A program made the translations under genes and the position numbers. Source: an uncultured Armatimonadota bacterium (GTDB lineage Bacteria > Armatimonadota > Armatimonadia > Armatimonadales > Armatimonadaceae). Taken from it: a stretch of 64,000 nucleotides of DNA. The notes under the pieces were generated by a model, which was not told where the DNA came from, searched no databases, and worked only from the letters and a program-made list of their open reading frames with translations. Below are positions 36,668-45,236 of the stretch, one piece after another; position 1 is the first letter of the stretch; every line of letters starts with the position of its first letter. Where the stretch lies: NCBI GenBank assembly GCA_903910385.1, contig CAIVZM010000002.1, forward strand, positions 1 to 64,000, read 5' to 3'.

Positions 36668-36759
36668 ACCTATCGAACAAGGGTCAGGCAACCGTAAAAT
36701 CTGCAATGCTCCGCTGCCGGCTCCGGATTGTTGATGTTGTCATGCTGCACGACATCGGT

Positions 36760-36765
36760 TACTAT
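36760..36765 (+). promoter_or_regulatory. TACTAT -10-like box before LD-carboxypeptidase
   Basis: On the plus strand GGT-TACTAT lies 6 bases before the ATG at 36772, the same sequence and distance as for the divergent HAD gene 117 bases away. Confidence 0.45.
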
Positions 36766-36771
36766 CGGGAT

Positions 36772-37746
36772 ATGAACGCTCCCTTAATCTGGCCCCGTTC
36801 TCTCAAGTCCGCCAATTCTGGAGGAACGGTAGGGCTTTGTTCGCCGTCTGGCCCCTGTCCCTCCGGGACGGTGCAAAGAGCGGTTACCGCTTTGGAGGCT
36901 CGCGGACGTCGCGTTATCGTTGCGCCGCATACCGAAGGCAGATGCGAGGAACTGAATTATCTGGCAGGAACGGATGCGCAAAGAGCGGAAGGGGTAAATT
37001 ATCTTCTCCGGCATCCGGAAGTCGATGCGATCCTTTGCACGCGGGGCGGCTACGGCGCCGGCAGAATTCTTGATCGTCTGGACTACGCGGCATTACGAAA
37101 CTCTCCCCGCCCCTTCATTGGGTATTCTGATATAACCGCCCTTTCGCTGGCGTTTGCGGCTCAATCTGGGGTAATCAGCTTTTCTGGGATCATGGCGACG
37201 GGTAAAACCGATATCGGCGGTGAATCGCCTGATCCGTACAGCGAAGAAAGCTTATGGTTCATTATCGGCGAAGGAGACTTCCCGCGTGCTTTAGCCAGCC
37301 CGGAAGATTCCGTATGGTCAATCCATCGCAGGGGTGAAGGCGGCAGAAGGATCAGCGGACATCTCTACCCTGTCTGTCTGTCCTTACTGATATCGTTGTT
37401 AGGAACGCCTTACATGCCGGATTTGACAGGCGCGGCGCTGGTGATCGAAGATGTGGGGGAGTCGCTGTATCGTATAGATCGAATGTTGACGCAGTTACGC
37501 TTGAGTGGCGTTCTGAATCGTGTCTCCGCCGTTCTTATAGGGACATTCAACGGAACCAATGAAGACAATACGATTCAGGAAAGCTTGCCACAGATGGTGA
37601 TGGATATGACGCCCCAATCCGTCACTGTGGTGTCAGGAGTCGCTTATGGGCATATCGCCCGTCGGTTCACTCTTCCGGTTGGGGCGATGGCGGATATCAA
37701 TATACTTGAGGGAACTTTCACCTTCAGGGGGAATTCCCCCTCATGA
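36772..37746 (+). CDS. LD-carboxypeptidase (S66 family)
   Basis: Cleaves the L-D bond of muropeptides, releasing the terminal D-Ala from tetrapeptides during cell-wall recycling. The product is 324 residues from ATG 36772. Marks are GLCSPSGPCPSGTVQRAVTALEARG, CTRGGYGAGRILDRLDY, the catalytic Ser in FIGYSDITALSLAF, the catalytic Glu in VIEDVGESLYRIDRML, and the catalytic His near SGVAYGHIARRFTLPVG. No signal peptide is seen, consistent with the cytoplasmic LdcA type. It overlaps the next gene by 4 bases (ATGA). Confidence 0.93.
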   Translation: MNAPLIWPRSLKSANSGGTVGLCSPSGPCPSGTVQRAVTALEARGRRVIVAPHTEGRCEELNYLAGTDAQRAEGVNYLLRHPEVDAILCTRGGYGAGRILDRLDYAALRNSPRPFIGYSDITALSLAFAAQSGVISFSGIMATGKTDIGGESPDPYSEESLWFIIGEGDFPRALASPEDSVWSIHRRGEGGRRISGHLYPVCLSLLISLLGTPYMPDLTGAALVIEDVGESLYRIDRMLTQLRLSGVLNRVSAVLIGTFNGTNEDNTIQESLPQMVMDMTPQSVTVVSGVAYGHIARRFTLPVGAMADINILEGTFTFRGNSPS

Positions 37747-38714
37747 AATTTACTGTCATTACACCGACGCTCTCCCTCTCGCCATCGTATGAAGTCGATA
37801 TAGATAATGCTGTCGCAAGGGTGTCGGACTGGCGAAAAGAGATCGGGGACTCTGTATTGACAGGAGAAACTATCGCGCTTCTGAGCGTCGCGGATCAAAC
37901 TATTGCCGTTCCTTCTCCAGTCCCCGGTATTCTGACACGTCGGTACGCCGGCTCTGGTGAACAGGTTGCATCTGGCGAACCGTTAGCTCTCCTTTCGGGC
38001 GTTCCTGTATCGCTTGTCGGGAGCGCAGTGAAGTACCGAATCCCGATAACTCCCCCTGTCAACCCACTCGTACACGATAATTCCTCCGAAATTTACAACT
38101 TCACTTTGCAGGAACGTTCTCTGGCAAGCCACGATGTGAAATCCGTCACCACTGCACCGCCCATTTATACGGTCATTCAGGCGGAAGTCTCGGAAGCGCA
38201 ACGGCTTGCCCATTCCTTTGGCATATCTCTGACCCCCTTTGTGATGCATTGCCTGGCGTCTTCCCTGACCCGGTTTCCTCGTTTTAACGCTTCGGTCATT
38301 TCAGAAAGTGAATTACAACTGCATAGAGGCGTCCATATCGCCTGCTTACAAAGGACATCTGAAGCTCTCTTTGCGCCGGTGATACGGAACTGTGAACGAA
38401 TCAGCTTACTGAGTCTCGCCCGTGAACTTTCGGAACTACGCTTCGCATCCGTTGCAGGGACGCTATCCCCATCGGCGATGCGCGGATCGACCATTTCATT
38501 TTCCGAAGTTAGCGCCCCGGTTCTCTATCAAACAGGAATTCTGCGCTTGCCACAGGCGGCTATCCTGACGCTTTCCGACTCTTCGCCCGGTCAAACCAGG
38601 ATTACGCTTTGCCTGACCCACGACGCCCGTGCCGCCTCACCGGAACTGGCCGCAACGTTTCTGGACGACATTAGACGTAATCTGGAGCGTTGTGAATTTC
38701 TATTCTCCGGTTAA
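37743..38714 (+). CDS. Degenerate E2-like acyltransferase (2-oxo acid dehydrogenase type)
   Basis: A 323-residue protein with the fold plan of dihydrolipoamide acyltransferases (E2): a lipoyl-like domain (about 1-85), a linker, and an E2 catalytic core (about 110-320; GISLTPFVMHCLASSLTRFPRFNAS, FAPVIRNCERISLLSLARELSEL, RLPQAAILTL). Both key sites are lost. The lipoylated Lys of the DKA turn is Gln52 (ADQT), and the catalytic DHRxxDG reads HDARAAS near 293-299. So it is probably not an active E2; no E1 or E3 genes are near. The ATGA overlap with the LD-carboxypeptidase suggests a linked task. Function unknown. Confidence 0.75.
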   Translation: MKFTVITPTLSLSPSYEVDIDNAVARVSDWRKEIGDSVLTGETIALLSVADQTIAVPSPVPGILTRRYAGSGEQVASGEPLALLSGVPVSLVGSAVKYRIPITPPVNPLVHDNSSEIYNFTLQERSLASHDVKSVTTAPPIYTVIQAEVSEAQRLAHSFGISLTPFVMHCLASSLTRFPRFNASVISESELQLHRGVHIACLQRTSEALFAPVIRNCERISLLSLARELSELRFASVAGTLSPSAMRGSTISFSEVSAPVLYQTGILRLPQAAILTLSDSSPGQTRITLCLTHDARAASPELAATFLDDIRRNLERCEFLFSG

Positions 38715-38888
38715 GGCGCTCAAACTTCCCGCAGAAATTCTTCAAGGTGATGTGGTTCAAGATTTCCGCCGGGATATCCGCATCCGGGAAAGAGGAAAAA
38801 CCGTCGCTTTGGAGTAAATTAAACACACTGTTTGAAATTTAGCGATATGTCGCTCCAGCATGGGCTTTACGCCACAGAGGTTGATTGA

Positions 38889-41405
38889 ATGAAAGCCGTC
38901 GTTATGGCGGGCGGGGAGGGAACGCGACTTCGTCCGCTCACTCTAAATCGCCCCAAACCGCTCGTCCCGGTTCTCAATAAGCCCATCGCGCAGCATATTA
39001 TCGAGCATTTACGCCGCGCTGGGATTACCGACATCGTCGTCACGCTTTATTATCTCGCAGAAGAGATTCGTGGTTATTTTGGAGACGGCTCCGACCTTGG
39101 CGTGAACCTGATCTACTCCGTGGAAGACACTCCTCTCGGAACGGCGGGTTCTGTTAAGAAAGCGGAAAAAGTTCTAAAGGATGAGGCTTTTGTGATCGTC
39201 TCAGGTGACGCTCTGACAGACCTCAACGTAGAAAAAGCGTTGGCGTTCCATCGGGCGCGAAATTCTGAGGCGTCCCTGATACTTCAGCATATTGATAATC
39301 CGCTGGAATTTGGCGTCGTCATGACCGAGGAGAACGGGCGCATCGTGCGCTTCATGGAAAAGCCTTCGTGGGGCGAGGTGTTCTCGGATACTGTCAATAC
39401 AGGGATGTATATTCTTGAGCCTTCCGTTTTCGAACTGATGGAACCGAACAAGAACTACGACTGGTCGCAAGATATTTTCCCTCGAATGCTGTCAGAGAAT
39501 CGTCCGCTCTTCGGCTACGTGATGGAAGAATACTGGACAGACGTCGGTTCTCTCGATCAGTATCGTCAGGCTCAGTATGACATGCTCAATGGTTTGACTT
39601 CGCTTCCCATTGAAGGGCGCGTTCGTGACGGCAACATCTATATTGGCGAAGGCACCGAAGTCGATCCTGACGCAATTCTGAAAGGCCCGTTGTTCATAGG
39701 GGCGAACTCGCGCATCAAAGCGGGAGCAGTTATCGAACCGGATACTGTCGTCGGAGACAATGCCATCATTGAAGATGGCGCAACTCTGGAAAAAGCCGTT
39801 TTGTGGGACTCCGTCTATGTAGGTAAGAATGCTAATATCAAGGGATGTACCGTCTGTCACCATTGCACTATCAAGGACAAGGTGGAAATACATGAAGGCG
39901 CGGTCATCGGGGATCGTTGCCACATCGAAAATGGCGCAGTGATTCGCCCCGGCGTGAAATTGTGGCCCGATAAAGTTATCGAAGCCGAAGCGATTGTGAC
40001 GGATAGCCTGATCTGGGGTGCGAAATCGCACTCCACTTTGTTCCGTGGTCTCGGCGTCCCCGGCATCACGAACATCGAATTGACTCCCGAATTCGCCACC
40101 AAACTTGGAGCCAGTCTGGGAGCGTACTTGAAAAAGGGGGCGACTGTTGTTTCCGCCCGTGATGGTCACCCGGCATCACGGATGATCAAACGCGCAATGC
40201 TCTCCGGACTAATGTCGGTAGGTTGTAATGTCATCGATGTTCAGACCCAACCTCTGCCGCTTCTACGTGTGGCGGTACGGAGCAACAATGCCCAGGCGGG
40301 GATCAATGTCCGTGTCGATCCGGAGCATCCGCGAAGCACCGTGGTGGAATTCTTCGATAAACAGGGAATTTATTTGACCAAAAGCGCGGAACGAAAAATC
40401 GAGACTATTTTCTTCCGTGAGGACTACGGCAGGGCGGATATCGATGAGATTGGAGAAATAAACTACGACATTCATTCCCTGGAACAATATCGCGAGCGCT
40501 TCTTCGCCCGAATCAATGAGAAAGATATAGCAAGACGTCGGTTCCGCGTCGTTGTCGATTATGCCTTCGGGAGAATTTCATCCGTTCTGCCGGATTTGCT
40601 AGGGCGACTCAACCTCGATGTTATTGCGCTGAATGCCTATTCGGATCCTGATCGCGCCCCGAAAACACCAGGCGAGCGGGAAGGCTTGATGTACAATCTC
40701 AGTCAGGTCGTCACGACATTGCGATGTGATCTGGGCGTTCAATTCCAGTCCGATGGCGAACGAATCGCCTTGATCGATGAAAAGGGAGAACCGCTTGCCG
40801 GAGCGTTGTTACTGGCGACTATCGCTTCGCTGGTGGCAGAGACTCGCCCGGGAGCGAAGGCGGCGGTTCCGGTAAACGCACCTTCTGTGATCGAGCAGGT
40901 CATGCGCCGAAATGAGGGCGTCGTCCACCGCACCAAGACCGACCCCCGATTCTTGATGACGGTAGCGGCGCATACCGGGGAGAATATAGCGATCGCGGCG
41001 GACATGAATGGTGGGTTTATCTTCCCGGAGTTTCATCCCGCATATGATGGACTGTATGCCTTTGTCAAAACGCTCGAAATGTTGGCGTGGTTACAACGAC
41101 CGCTTTCCGAGTTTGTCAAAGAATTACCACCCATTCATCTGGCTACTCTCACCGTACCCTGTGGTTGGGAAAACAAGGGGAAGGTTATGCGCCGCCTGAC
41201 AGAAGATTCACTCTCGGGCGCGAACAGCGTAAAAGTGGAGTTGATTGATGGAATCAAGTTGACGCAATCCGAAGGCGAATGGGTGCTAATTCTTCCGGAT
41301 GCCGCCGAACCTCTCTTCCACATCTACGCTGAAAGCGCTTCACAGGATGAAGCGATTGCAAACGCTCGAGAATACGTGCGGAAGATCGAAAGTATCATCG
41401 ATTAG
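38889..41405 (+). CDS. Mannose-1-phosphate guanylyltransferase fused to phosphomannomutase-like domain
   Basis: Likely makes GDP-mannose for polysaccharide synthesis. The 838-residue protein has a nucleotidyltransferase domain (about 1-235; MAGGEGTRLRPLTLNRPKPLVPV, VSGDALTDLN, TGMYILEP, YWTDVGSLDQY), a left-handed beta-helix (about 250-370; GDNAIIEDGATLEKAVLW), and a phosphohexomutase-like half (about 385-838; DGHPASRMIKRAMLSGL, FREDYGR). The catalytic TASHNP loop is not seen; at the matching place is NVRVDPEHPRST, so the mutase half is probably inactive, as in other members of this fused family. GAGG precedes the ATG. It stands alone. Confidence 0.9.
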   Translation: MKAVVMAGGEGTRLRPLTLNRPKPLVPVLNKPIAQHIIEHLRRAGITDIVVTLYYLAEEIRGYFGDGSDLGVNLIYSVEDTPLGTAGSVKKAEKVLKDEAFVIVSGDALTDLNVEKALAFHRARNSEASLILQHIDNPLEFGVVMTEENGRIVRFMEKPSWGEVFSDTVNTGMYILEPSVFELMEPNKNYDWSQDIFPRMLSENRPLFGYVMEEYWTDVGSLDQYRQAQYDMLNGLTSLPIEGRVRDGNIYIGEGTEVDPDAILKGPLFIGANSRIKAGAVIEPDTVVGDNAIIEDGATLEKAVLWDSVYVGKNANIKGCTVCHHCTIKDKVEIHEGAVIGDRCHIENGAVIRPGVKLWPDKVIEAEAIVTDSLIWGAKSHSTLFRGLGVPGITNIELTPEFATKLGASLGAYLKKGATVVSARDGHPASRMIKRAMLSGLMSVGCNVIDVQTQPLPLLRVAVRSNNAQAGINVRVDPEHPRSTVVEFFDKQGIYLTKSAERKIETIFFREDYGRADIDEIGEINYDIHSLEQYRERFFARINEKDIARRRFRVVVDYAFGRISSVLPDLLGRLNLDVIALNAYSDPDRAPKTPGEREGLMYNLSQVVTTLRCDLGVQFQSDGERIALIDEKGEPLAGALLLATIASLVAETRPGAKAAVPVNAPSVIEQVMRRNEGVVHRTKTDPRFLMTVAAHTGENIAIAADMNGGFIFPEFHPAYDGLYAFVKTLEMLAWLQRPLSEFVKELPPIHLATLTVPCGWENKGKVMRRLTEDSLSGANSVKVELIDGIKLTQSEGEWVLILPDAAEPLFHIYAESASQDEAIANAREYVRKIESIID

Positions 41406-41436
41406 GCGGGAACGTCAAGGAGTGTTTGATACTCAC

Positions 41437-41472
41437 ACAAAGGGAGAACTCTCACGAAAGTTCTCCCTTTGT
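41437..41472. terminator. Strong hairpin between convergent genes
   Basis: A perfect 14-bp stem (41437-41450 with 41459-41472) with an 8-base loop lies between the fused guanylyltransferase gene and the convergent membrane-protein gene. The ends hold short T- and A-rich runs (CTTTGTCATTT), so it could terminate in both directions. Confidence 0.8.
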
Positions 41473-41523
41473 CATTTCGAATCGCTTTAGCGGCGAACCA
41501 AACATTCAGGAAGGGGCTACCAG

Positions 41524-42369
41524 TTACTCCCAGGGAAGACTCGCAGGGGAGGACGGGCGCTCGGGTTGTTCGCCATCAGGCGTTTCGTCTTTAGGAGACG
41601 CTGGTTTGGCAGACGTCGATCTGTTTTCCGGTTGAGGTTGCACAGGCGGCGCTTCCGCTGTTTGTGCTCCCGGACGTCGTTGAATAGATCCCATATTGAT
41701 CGTTCCCATTTCCCCGGTCGGAGGCGGAGGAGCCTCGACTACTGCCGAAGCGATCACGCTCCCAGGCAGTGACGAAGGGATAGGTCGTGACGTTTGGGTG
41801 GTTGCAGATGTGTTCACGGGACGAGGAACGGCGCGGAAGGGTAGGGCGCAATACAGTTCCACATCTCCCGTTTGAAGATCCAGCAAGGCAGTCACATTAC
41901 CGGGTATTTTTCGGGGCAGAAGACGGTCATCGGCATGAGTAGTTCGATGAGTCAACTCGCCATTTGGCGTGGTGACCTGAAATTTACACATTCTTCCAAA
42001 GCTATTATCGCCTCCCACATTGTCTGCGGATAATACTCTCGCCATAACGGGAACCCCGTTTTCCGCCAGATGCTTTACCCGGGCGATATGACGGTTATTG
42101 AGAGATGGAACAATCAGGACGGCAGTCACCATGCCCAATATGGCGATAGCGATGCCGGTAAAAGTCCAAAGGGAAAGCCCCCGGCTCGCTCCAAATGCAA
42201 GAAGAATGATTCCTGCGATCATCAAACCTGCGCCAATTCCCTGAAAAAGGAGCGAGTTCGGCTTGTTAAGGTCAGGATATCCGGACGGAGCGATACGCCG
42301 TGGCGTCGGCTCCGACAACTCCGGTTCCATCGTCCAACTTTCCTGCACATTCACATCGGCTGCCGCCAT
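41524..42369 (-). CDS. Two-helix membrane protein of unknown function
   Basis: I do not recognise this 281-residue protein. It has a cytoplasmic-type N-terminus (1-40), two adjacent membrane helices (about 42-62 and 66-88), a beta-rich domain of about 75 residues (LAENGVPVMARVLSADNVGGDNSFGRMCKFQV to VELYCALPFRAVP), then a Pro/Ser-rich, disordered tail of about 110 residues. The phrase GVPVMARVLS is like the start of DUF3592-type domains that follow such helices, which is only a weak hint. AGGAAAA precedes the ATG. It lies 27 bases downstream of the response regulator gene, so the two may form one unit. Confidence 0.75.
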   Translation of the reverse strand: MAAADVNVQESWTMEPELSEPTPRRIAPSGYPDLNKPNSLLFQGIGAGLMIAGIILLAFGASRGLSLWTFTGIAIAILGMVTAVLIVPSLNNRHIARVKHLAENGVPVMARVLSADNVGGDNSFGRMCKFQVTTPNGELTHRTTHADDRLLPRKIPGNVTALLDLQTGDVELYCALPFRAVPRPVNTSATTQTSRPIPSSLPGSVIASAVVEAPPPPTGEMGTINMGSIQRRPGAQTAEAPPVQPQPENRSTSAKPASPKDETPDGEQPERPSSPASLPWE

Positions 42370-42396
42370 CGCGTTTTCCTGCCTCGTTTCTCCGGT

Positions 42397-42813
42397 CTAC
42401 TTTGTGACATCTCCAGCCAGAGCGGCCGCGACCGCTTCTGCCAGCTTATCAGGTTCAAAAGGCTTGGTGATATATTGATTAACTCCAATGCCCAGTCCTC
42501 GTTCAATATCTTCATCCTGCGCCTTCGCGGACAGCATAATGATAGGAATCATCGCTAATTTTGGGTCAGCGCGTATTTCCGTCGCTACCTGGAAACCATC
42601 CTTGCGCGGCATCATAACATCCAGTAATACCAGATCAGGGTGAACTTCCCGTATCTTCTGTAATGCCTCTTCACCGTTGGTCGCTGTGATCATAAGATAG
42701 CCGCGCCGCTGCAAAACGAAAGCCATCAGACGAAGTAAAGCCGGTTCGTCATCAGCAACGAGAATTGTCTGCGCGACCGCTTTATCAGGTTTCGCATCGG
42801 AAAGATTTACCAT
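42397..42813 (-). CDS. Single-domain response regulator (CheY-like)
   Basis: A 138-residue receiver domain with no output domain. The acidic pocket is VADDEPA (about 22-28), the phospho-acceptor Asp is in LVLLDVMMPRKDGF (about residue 65), the switch Ser is in IIMLSAKAQ and the conserved Lys is in YITKPFEPDKL. The start at 42813 (GGAGA upstream) is preferred to an open frame 25 codons longer. No histidine kinase gene is near, so it is an orphan regulator working by protein contact. It is flanked by the two-helix membrane protein (downstream) and the TPR protein (upstream), all on the minus strand. Confidence 0.93.
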   Translation of the reverse strand: MVNLSDAKPDKAVAQTILVADDEPALLRLMAFVLQRRGYLMITATNGEEALQKIREVHPDLVLLDVMMPRKDGFQVATEIRADPKLAMIPIIMLSAKAQDEDIERGLGIGVNQYITKPFEPDKLAEAVAAALAGDVTK

Positions 42814-42927
42814 TAAACCGTCTCCATCATACGAGAAAAGGTTCGGGAAATGCAAGCATAAGAGGAGAGAATGAGGCTGCATCACCACAAAGTGACGATT
42901 ACCAGTGAAAGGTGCCTAAACTTAAAT

Positions 42928-43815
42928 TTATTGATATCGGTAATGCCGCCAGCCCGGACGCGGGAGAGTCGTTTCCTCAAAGCGAAGTTGTGCAAGCGTT
43001 GCAATGCCACGTTCTGACAGATAGTAACCCCTACTCGTAATGGCGTAGGAAGGATCTTCTCTCAGGTTCAACCGAAAGGGGATATCTTCCACTGCAAGAG
43101 TGATAATCTGACGTAATTGAAAGGTATCCAGCATTTCAATGGCGGCTCGCGCTTCGTCTGCGGCTTCGCCATCAGCATCCATCTGTAACACACGTTGAAA
43201 TTCGCGTAACGCGGGACCAACCATTCCCTGCTGTTGGAGCAAAACGCCGCGCTTAAAGTGATGCGCGGCGTCATGGGGGTCCAGATTTATCATTTCCTCG
43301 GTGACCTGAAGCGCTTTTTCTATCAGACCACGTTGGAGGTACGCGGCGGAGAGAACATCCCGTGCCGGCAGGGATCGCGGCGCAAGAGACAGGAGTACCT
43401 GGCACTCATGAATCGCTTCTTCCCATCGTCCCACTTCAAGACACATCTCGGCAAGGGCTTCGCGGGGTGCGGTAAGTTGCGGAGTGCGCCGGACGGCGTT
43501 TCTTAAAACCTCTAACGCTTCTGCGGGCCGTCGCGTTTCTCGCAACAATGCCGCAATTCGCAGAGGAACTCTAGTGGAACCGGGAAAACTGGTATTAAGT
43601 CTTCGGAGATGAGCGAGAGCTTTGTCTAATTTGCCGGAGGCGATCAGGGCATCCGCTCGTCGGAGACCGCGTAATTCTCGACCTTCTGGTTCAATGCGTT
43701 TGCGAACGGAATGATGAGACACAGTGGACGATGTCTGAGGCGGGGGGGTATTTTGCAACGATCCCATCGGAACCGTTTCCGGCATTATCATCGTCGGAAT
43801 CGCCTTGGTTGACAC
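42928..43815 (-). CDS. TPR-repeat protein
   Basis: A 295-residue protein with about five tetratricopeptide repeats (residues about 50-210), seen in ALIASGKLDKALAHLRRLNTSFPGS, EMCLEVGRWEEAIHECQVLLSLAP and SAAYLQRGLIEKALQVTEEMINLDP. The first 45 residues look disordered. The last 75 form a separate domain (FRLNLREDPSYAITSRGYYLSERGIATLAQL) that I do not recognise. It has no signal peptide and is probably a cytoplasmic scaffold. A GTG start is used here; ATGs 8 and 10 codons later are alternatives. A strong promoter lies about 95 bases upstream, and the response regulator follows after 114 bases. Confidence 0.85.
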   Translation of the reverse strand: MSTKAIPTMIMPETVPMGSLQNTPPPQTSSTVSHHSVRKRIEPEGRELRGLRRADALIASGKLDKALAHLRRLNTSFPGSTRVPLRIAALLRETRRPAEALEVLRNAVRRTPQLTAPREALAEMCLEVGRWEEAIHECQVLLSLAPRSLPARDVLSAAYLQRGLIEKALQVTEEMINLDPHDAAHHFKRGVLLQQQGMVGPALREFQRVLQMDADGEAADEARAAIEMLDTFQLRQIITLAVEDIPFRLNLREDPSYAITSRGYYLSERGIATLAQLRFEETTLPRPGWRHYRYQ

Positions 43816-43908
43816 GTTGCGCTGCTACGCTCCTCTTTCCGCACCAGAACAGTACTCAGATGTCCGTTGAGTTGCGGTACCGCCCGCTGTTCTTCTCGGC
43901 GCGTCCCT

Positions 43909-43936
43909 ATTATATCATGAGGGGATAAAGTGGCAA
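43909..43936 (-). promoter_or_regulatory. Promoter of TPR protein gene
   Basis: On the minus strand TTGCCA (43931-43936) is followed after 16 bases by TATAAT (43909-43914), with TGA before it giving an extended -10. It would give a leader of about 85 bases. Confidence 0.7.
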
Positions 43937-44027
43937 AGGCAAATAGATAGTAAACAAAAAATCTACTCTTGATATCTACACAGATATGCTCCGAAACTGG
44001 TGGACGCGATCGCTACTCGAAACGAAA

Positions 44028-44055
44028 AGGTCTTCCGCTTTTCAGCGAAAGACCT
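44028..44055 (-). terminator. Hairpin with T-run on the minus strand
   Basis: AGGTCTT/AAGACCT plus CGCT/AGCG (11 pairs, one mismatch) with a 4-base loop. Read on the minus strand it is followed by TTTTCGTTTCG, the form of an intrinsic terminator. No minus-strand gene lies to its right, so it may end antisense or small-RNA transcription from the 44.1-44.4 kb region. Confidence 0.5.
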
Positions 44056-44385
44056 GTTGAATATCTTTTCAATATCTCGTTTTTGATTTTATTTGCTGTA
44101 TTAGGTTTTCTATATGAAATTATTCGTTATTCGGTTGTCTCTATGCAATTGTCCGTATTCTATTCTGCCACTTTAATTATCTCTATTCAGTTGTGCGGCG
44201 CTATTCACTTTTTCGGCAGTTTGTTTGGGAATATGAAGCCAGTGTTTCATAACCCTTCGTAATACAAGACGGCTTATACGGAGCAACTGTTCCCGGTTTT
44301 ATGAAAAGATTTTCGTATATCCCTCCGAATCGTGCGCGGAATGATTTCGGAGGTTACCGTAACGACACATTAAGAAATGGCGTAA

Positions 44386-44394
44386 TGGTAAAAT
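44386..44394 (+). promoter_or_regulatory. Extended -10-like box before glycosyltransferase
   Basis: TGG-TAAAAT lies 8 bases before the ATG at 44403 with no strong ribosome site, a likely leaderless start. Confidence 0.45.
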
Positions 44395-44402
44395 AACAGA
44401 GA

Positions 44403-45236
44403 ATGGAAGACAGAGAAAACAAGGCGAAAAAAGACCTTTCGCTCTCGGTAACAATTCCCGCTTACAATGAAGCGGCGCGGTTGCCGCGCACATTGCACGC
44501 CGCGGTCGAATACCTGGAAAAAAGAGGTTTGCCGTACGAGATTCTGACGGTAGATGACGGTTCACGGGATCAAACGGCGGAAGTGATCCGTCAAACCGCC
44601 TGCGAACTGGCTCCGATGATGACATGGGGAACGATCGAACCGTTAGGATATGATCGAAACCGGGGTAAGGGATACGCGGTTCGTTACGGAATTCTGCGTT
44701 CATCGGGAAACCACATTCTTTTCATGGATGCGGATCTGGCGACTCCCATGGAGGAATTGGAAAAGTTAGAAGCGGCGCTACGCCCGGAATTCCGTATCGA
44801 AGTCGCTATCGGTTCCCGCCCACTTCGTGAATCGCAACTGGTGGTACGCCAACCGCTCCTCCGTGAGGTTGCGGGAAGGGCATTCAATAAAGCGGTACAA
44901 CTATTAGCCACCCGTGGTATCGCCGATACCCAGTGCGGATTCAAACTCTTTACGCATTCCGCAGCCCGGGAAATCTTCTCTCGCTGTACGTTGGATGGTT
45001 TTTCCTTCGATGTGGAAGCCTTGTTTCTTGCACGCCGTCTTGGGTACGATATAGCGGAAGTTCCCGTCCGGTGGGCGCACCAGGAAGGTGCGGCGGCGTT
45101 TGCGACACGGGGAGCTTATTTACGCGCCGGAATCAAAATGCTTCGTGACCTGATTAAAATCCGTCAAACGCATCGGTCAGTGCGTCCTCTCTCTCCCACT
45201 GTCATTGTTCCGAGCCGGACGATTCCGCCCGCATGA
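44403..45236 (+). CDS. Family 2 glycosyltransferase (dolichol-phosphate mannose synthase-like)
   Basis: A 277-residue GT-A enzyme that probably moves a sugar from a nucleotide sugar to polyprenyl phosphate. Marks are SVTIPAYNEAARLPRTLHAAVEYLEK, TVDDGSRDQTAEVI, NRGKGYAVRYGI, FMDADLATPMEEL with the DxD metal motif, and DTQCGFKLFT. The order is that of DPG/DPM synthases. No membrane helices are obvious, so it is probably peripheral. It overlaps the next gene by 4 bases (ATGA). GDP-mannose made by the fused enzyme upstream could be its donor; this is inference. Confidence 0.92.
   Translation: MEDRENKAKKDLSLSVTIPAYNEAARLPRTLHAAVEYLEKRGLPYEILTVDDGSRDQTAEVIRQTACELAPMMTWGTIEPLGYDRNRGKGYAVRYGILRSSGNHILFMDADLATPMEELEKLEAALRPEFRIEVAIGSRPLRESQLVVRQPLLREVAGRAFNKAVQLLATRGIADTQCGFKLFTHSAAREIFSRCTLDGFSFDVEALFLARRLGYDIAEVPVRWAHQEGAAAFATRGAYLRAGIKMLRDLIKIRQTHRSVRPLSPTVIVPSRTIPPA

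Larger units (their letters stand above)
43816..44402. other. 587-base AT-rich gap with promoter and hairpin
   Basis: No credible gene is seen. The plus-strand frame at 43969-44262 has low-complexity hydrophobic content, no ribosome site and no family likeness. From about 43930 to 44290 the sequence is clearly more AT-rich and pyrimidine-skewed than its surroundings. It holds the promoter of the TPR gene at the left, a good hairpin at 44028-44055 and the -10-like box of the glycosyltransferase gene at the right. Confidence 0.6.

Noticed and set aside
38041-38075. Peripheral-subunit-binding domain in the E2-like protein
   Set aside because: The linker is Pro-rich but lacks the family's Arg/Gly pattern; I could not support a domain.
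43969-44262. 97-codon hydrophobic frame in the AT-rich gap
   Set aside because: Hydrophobic residues follow from T-rich DNA; no start signal, and it contains the hairpin at 44028-44055.
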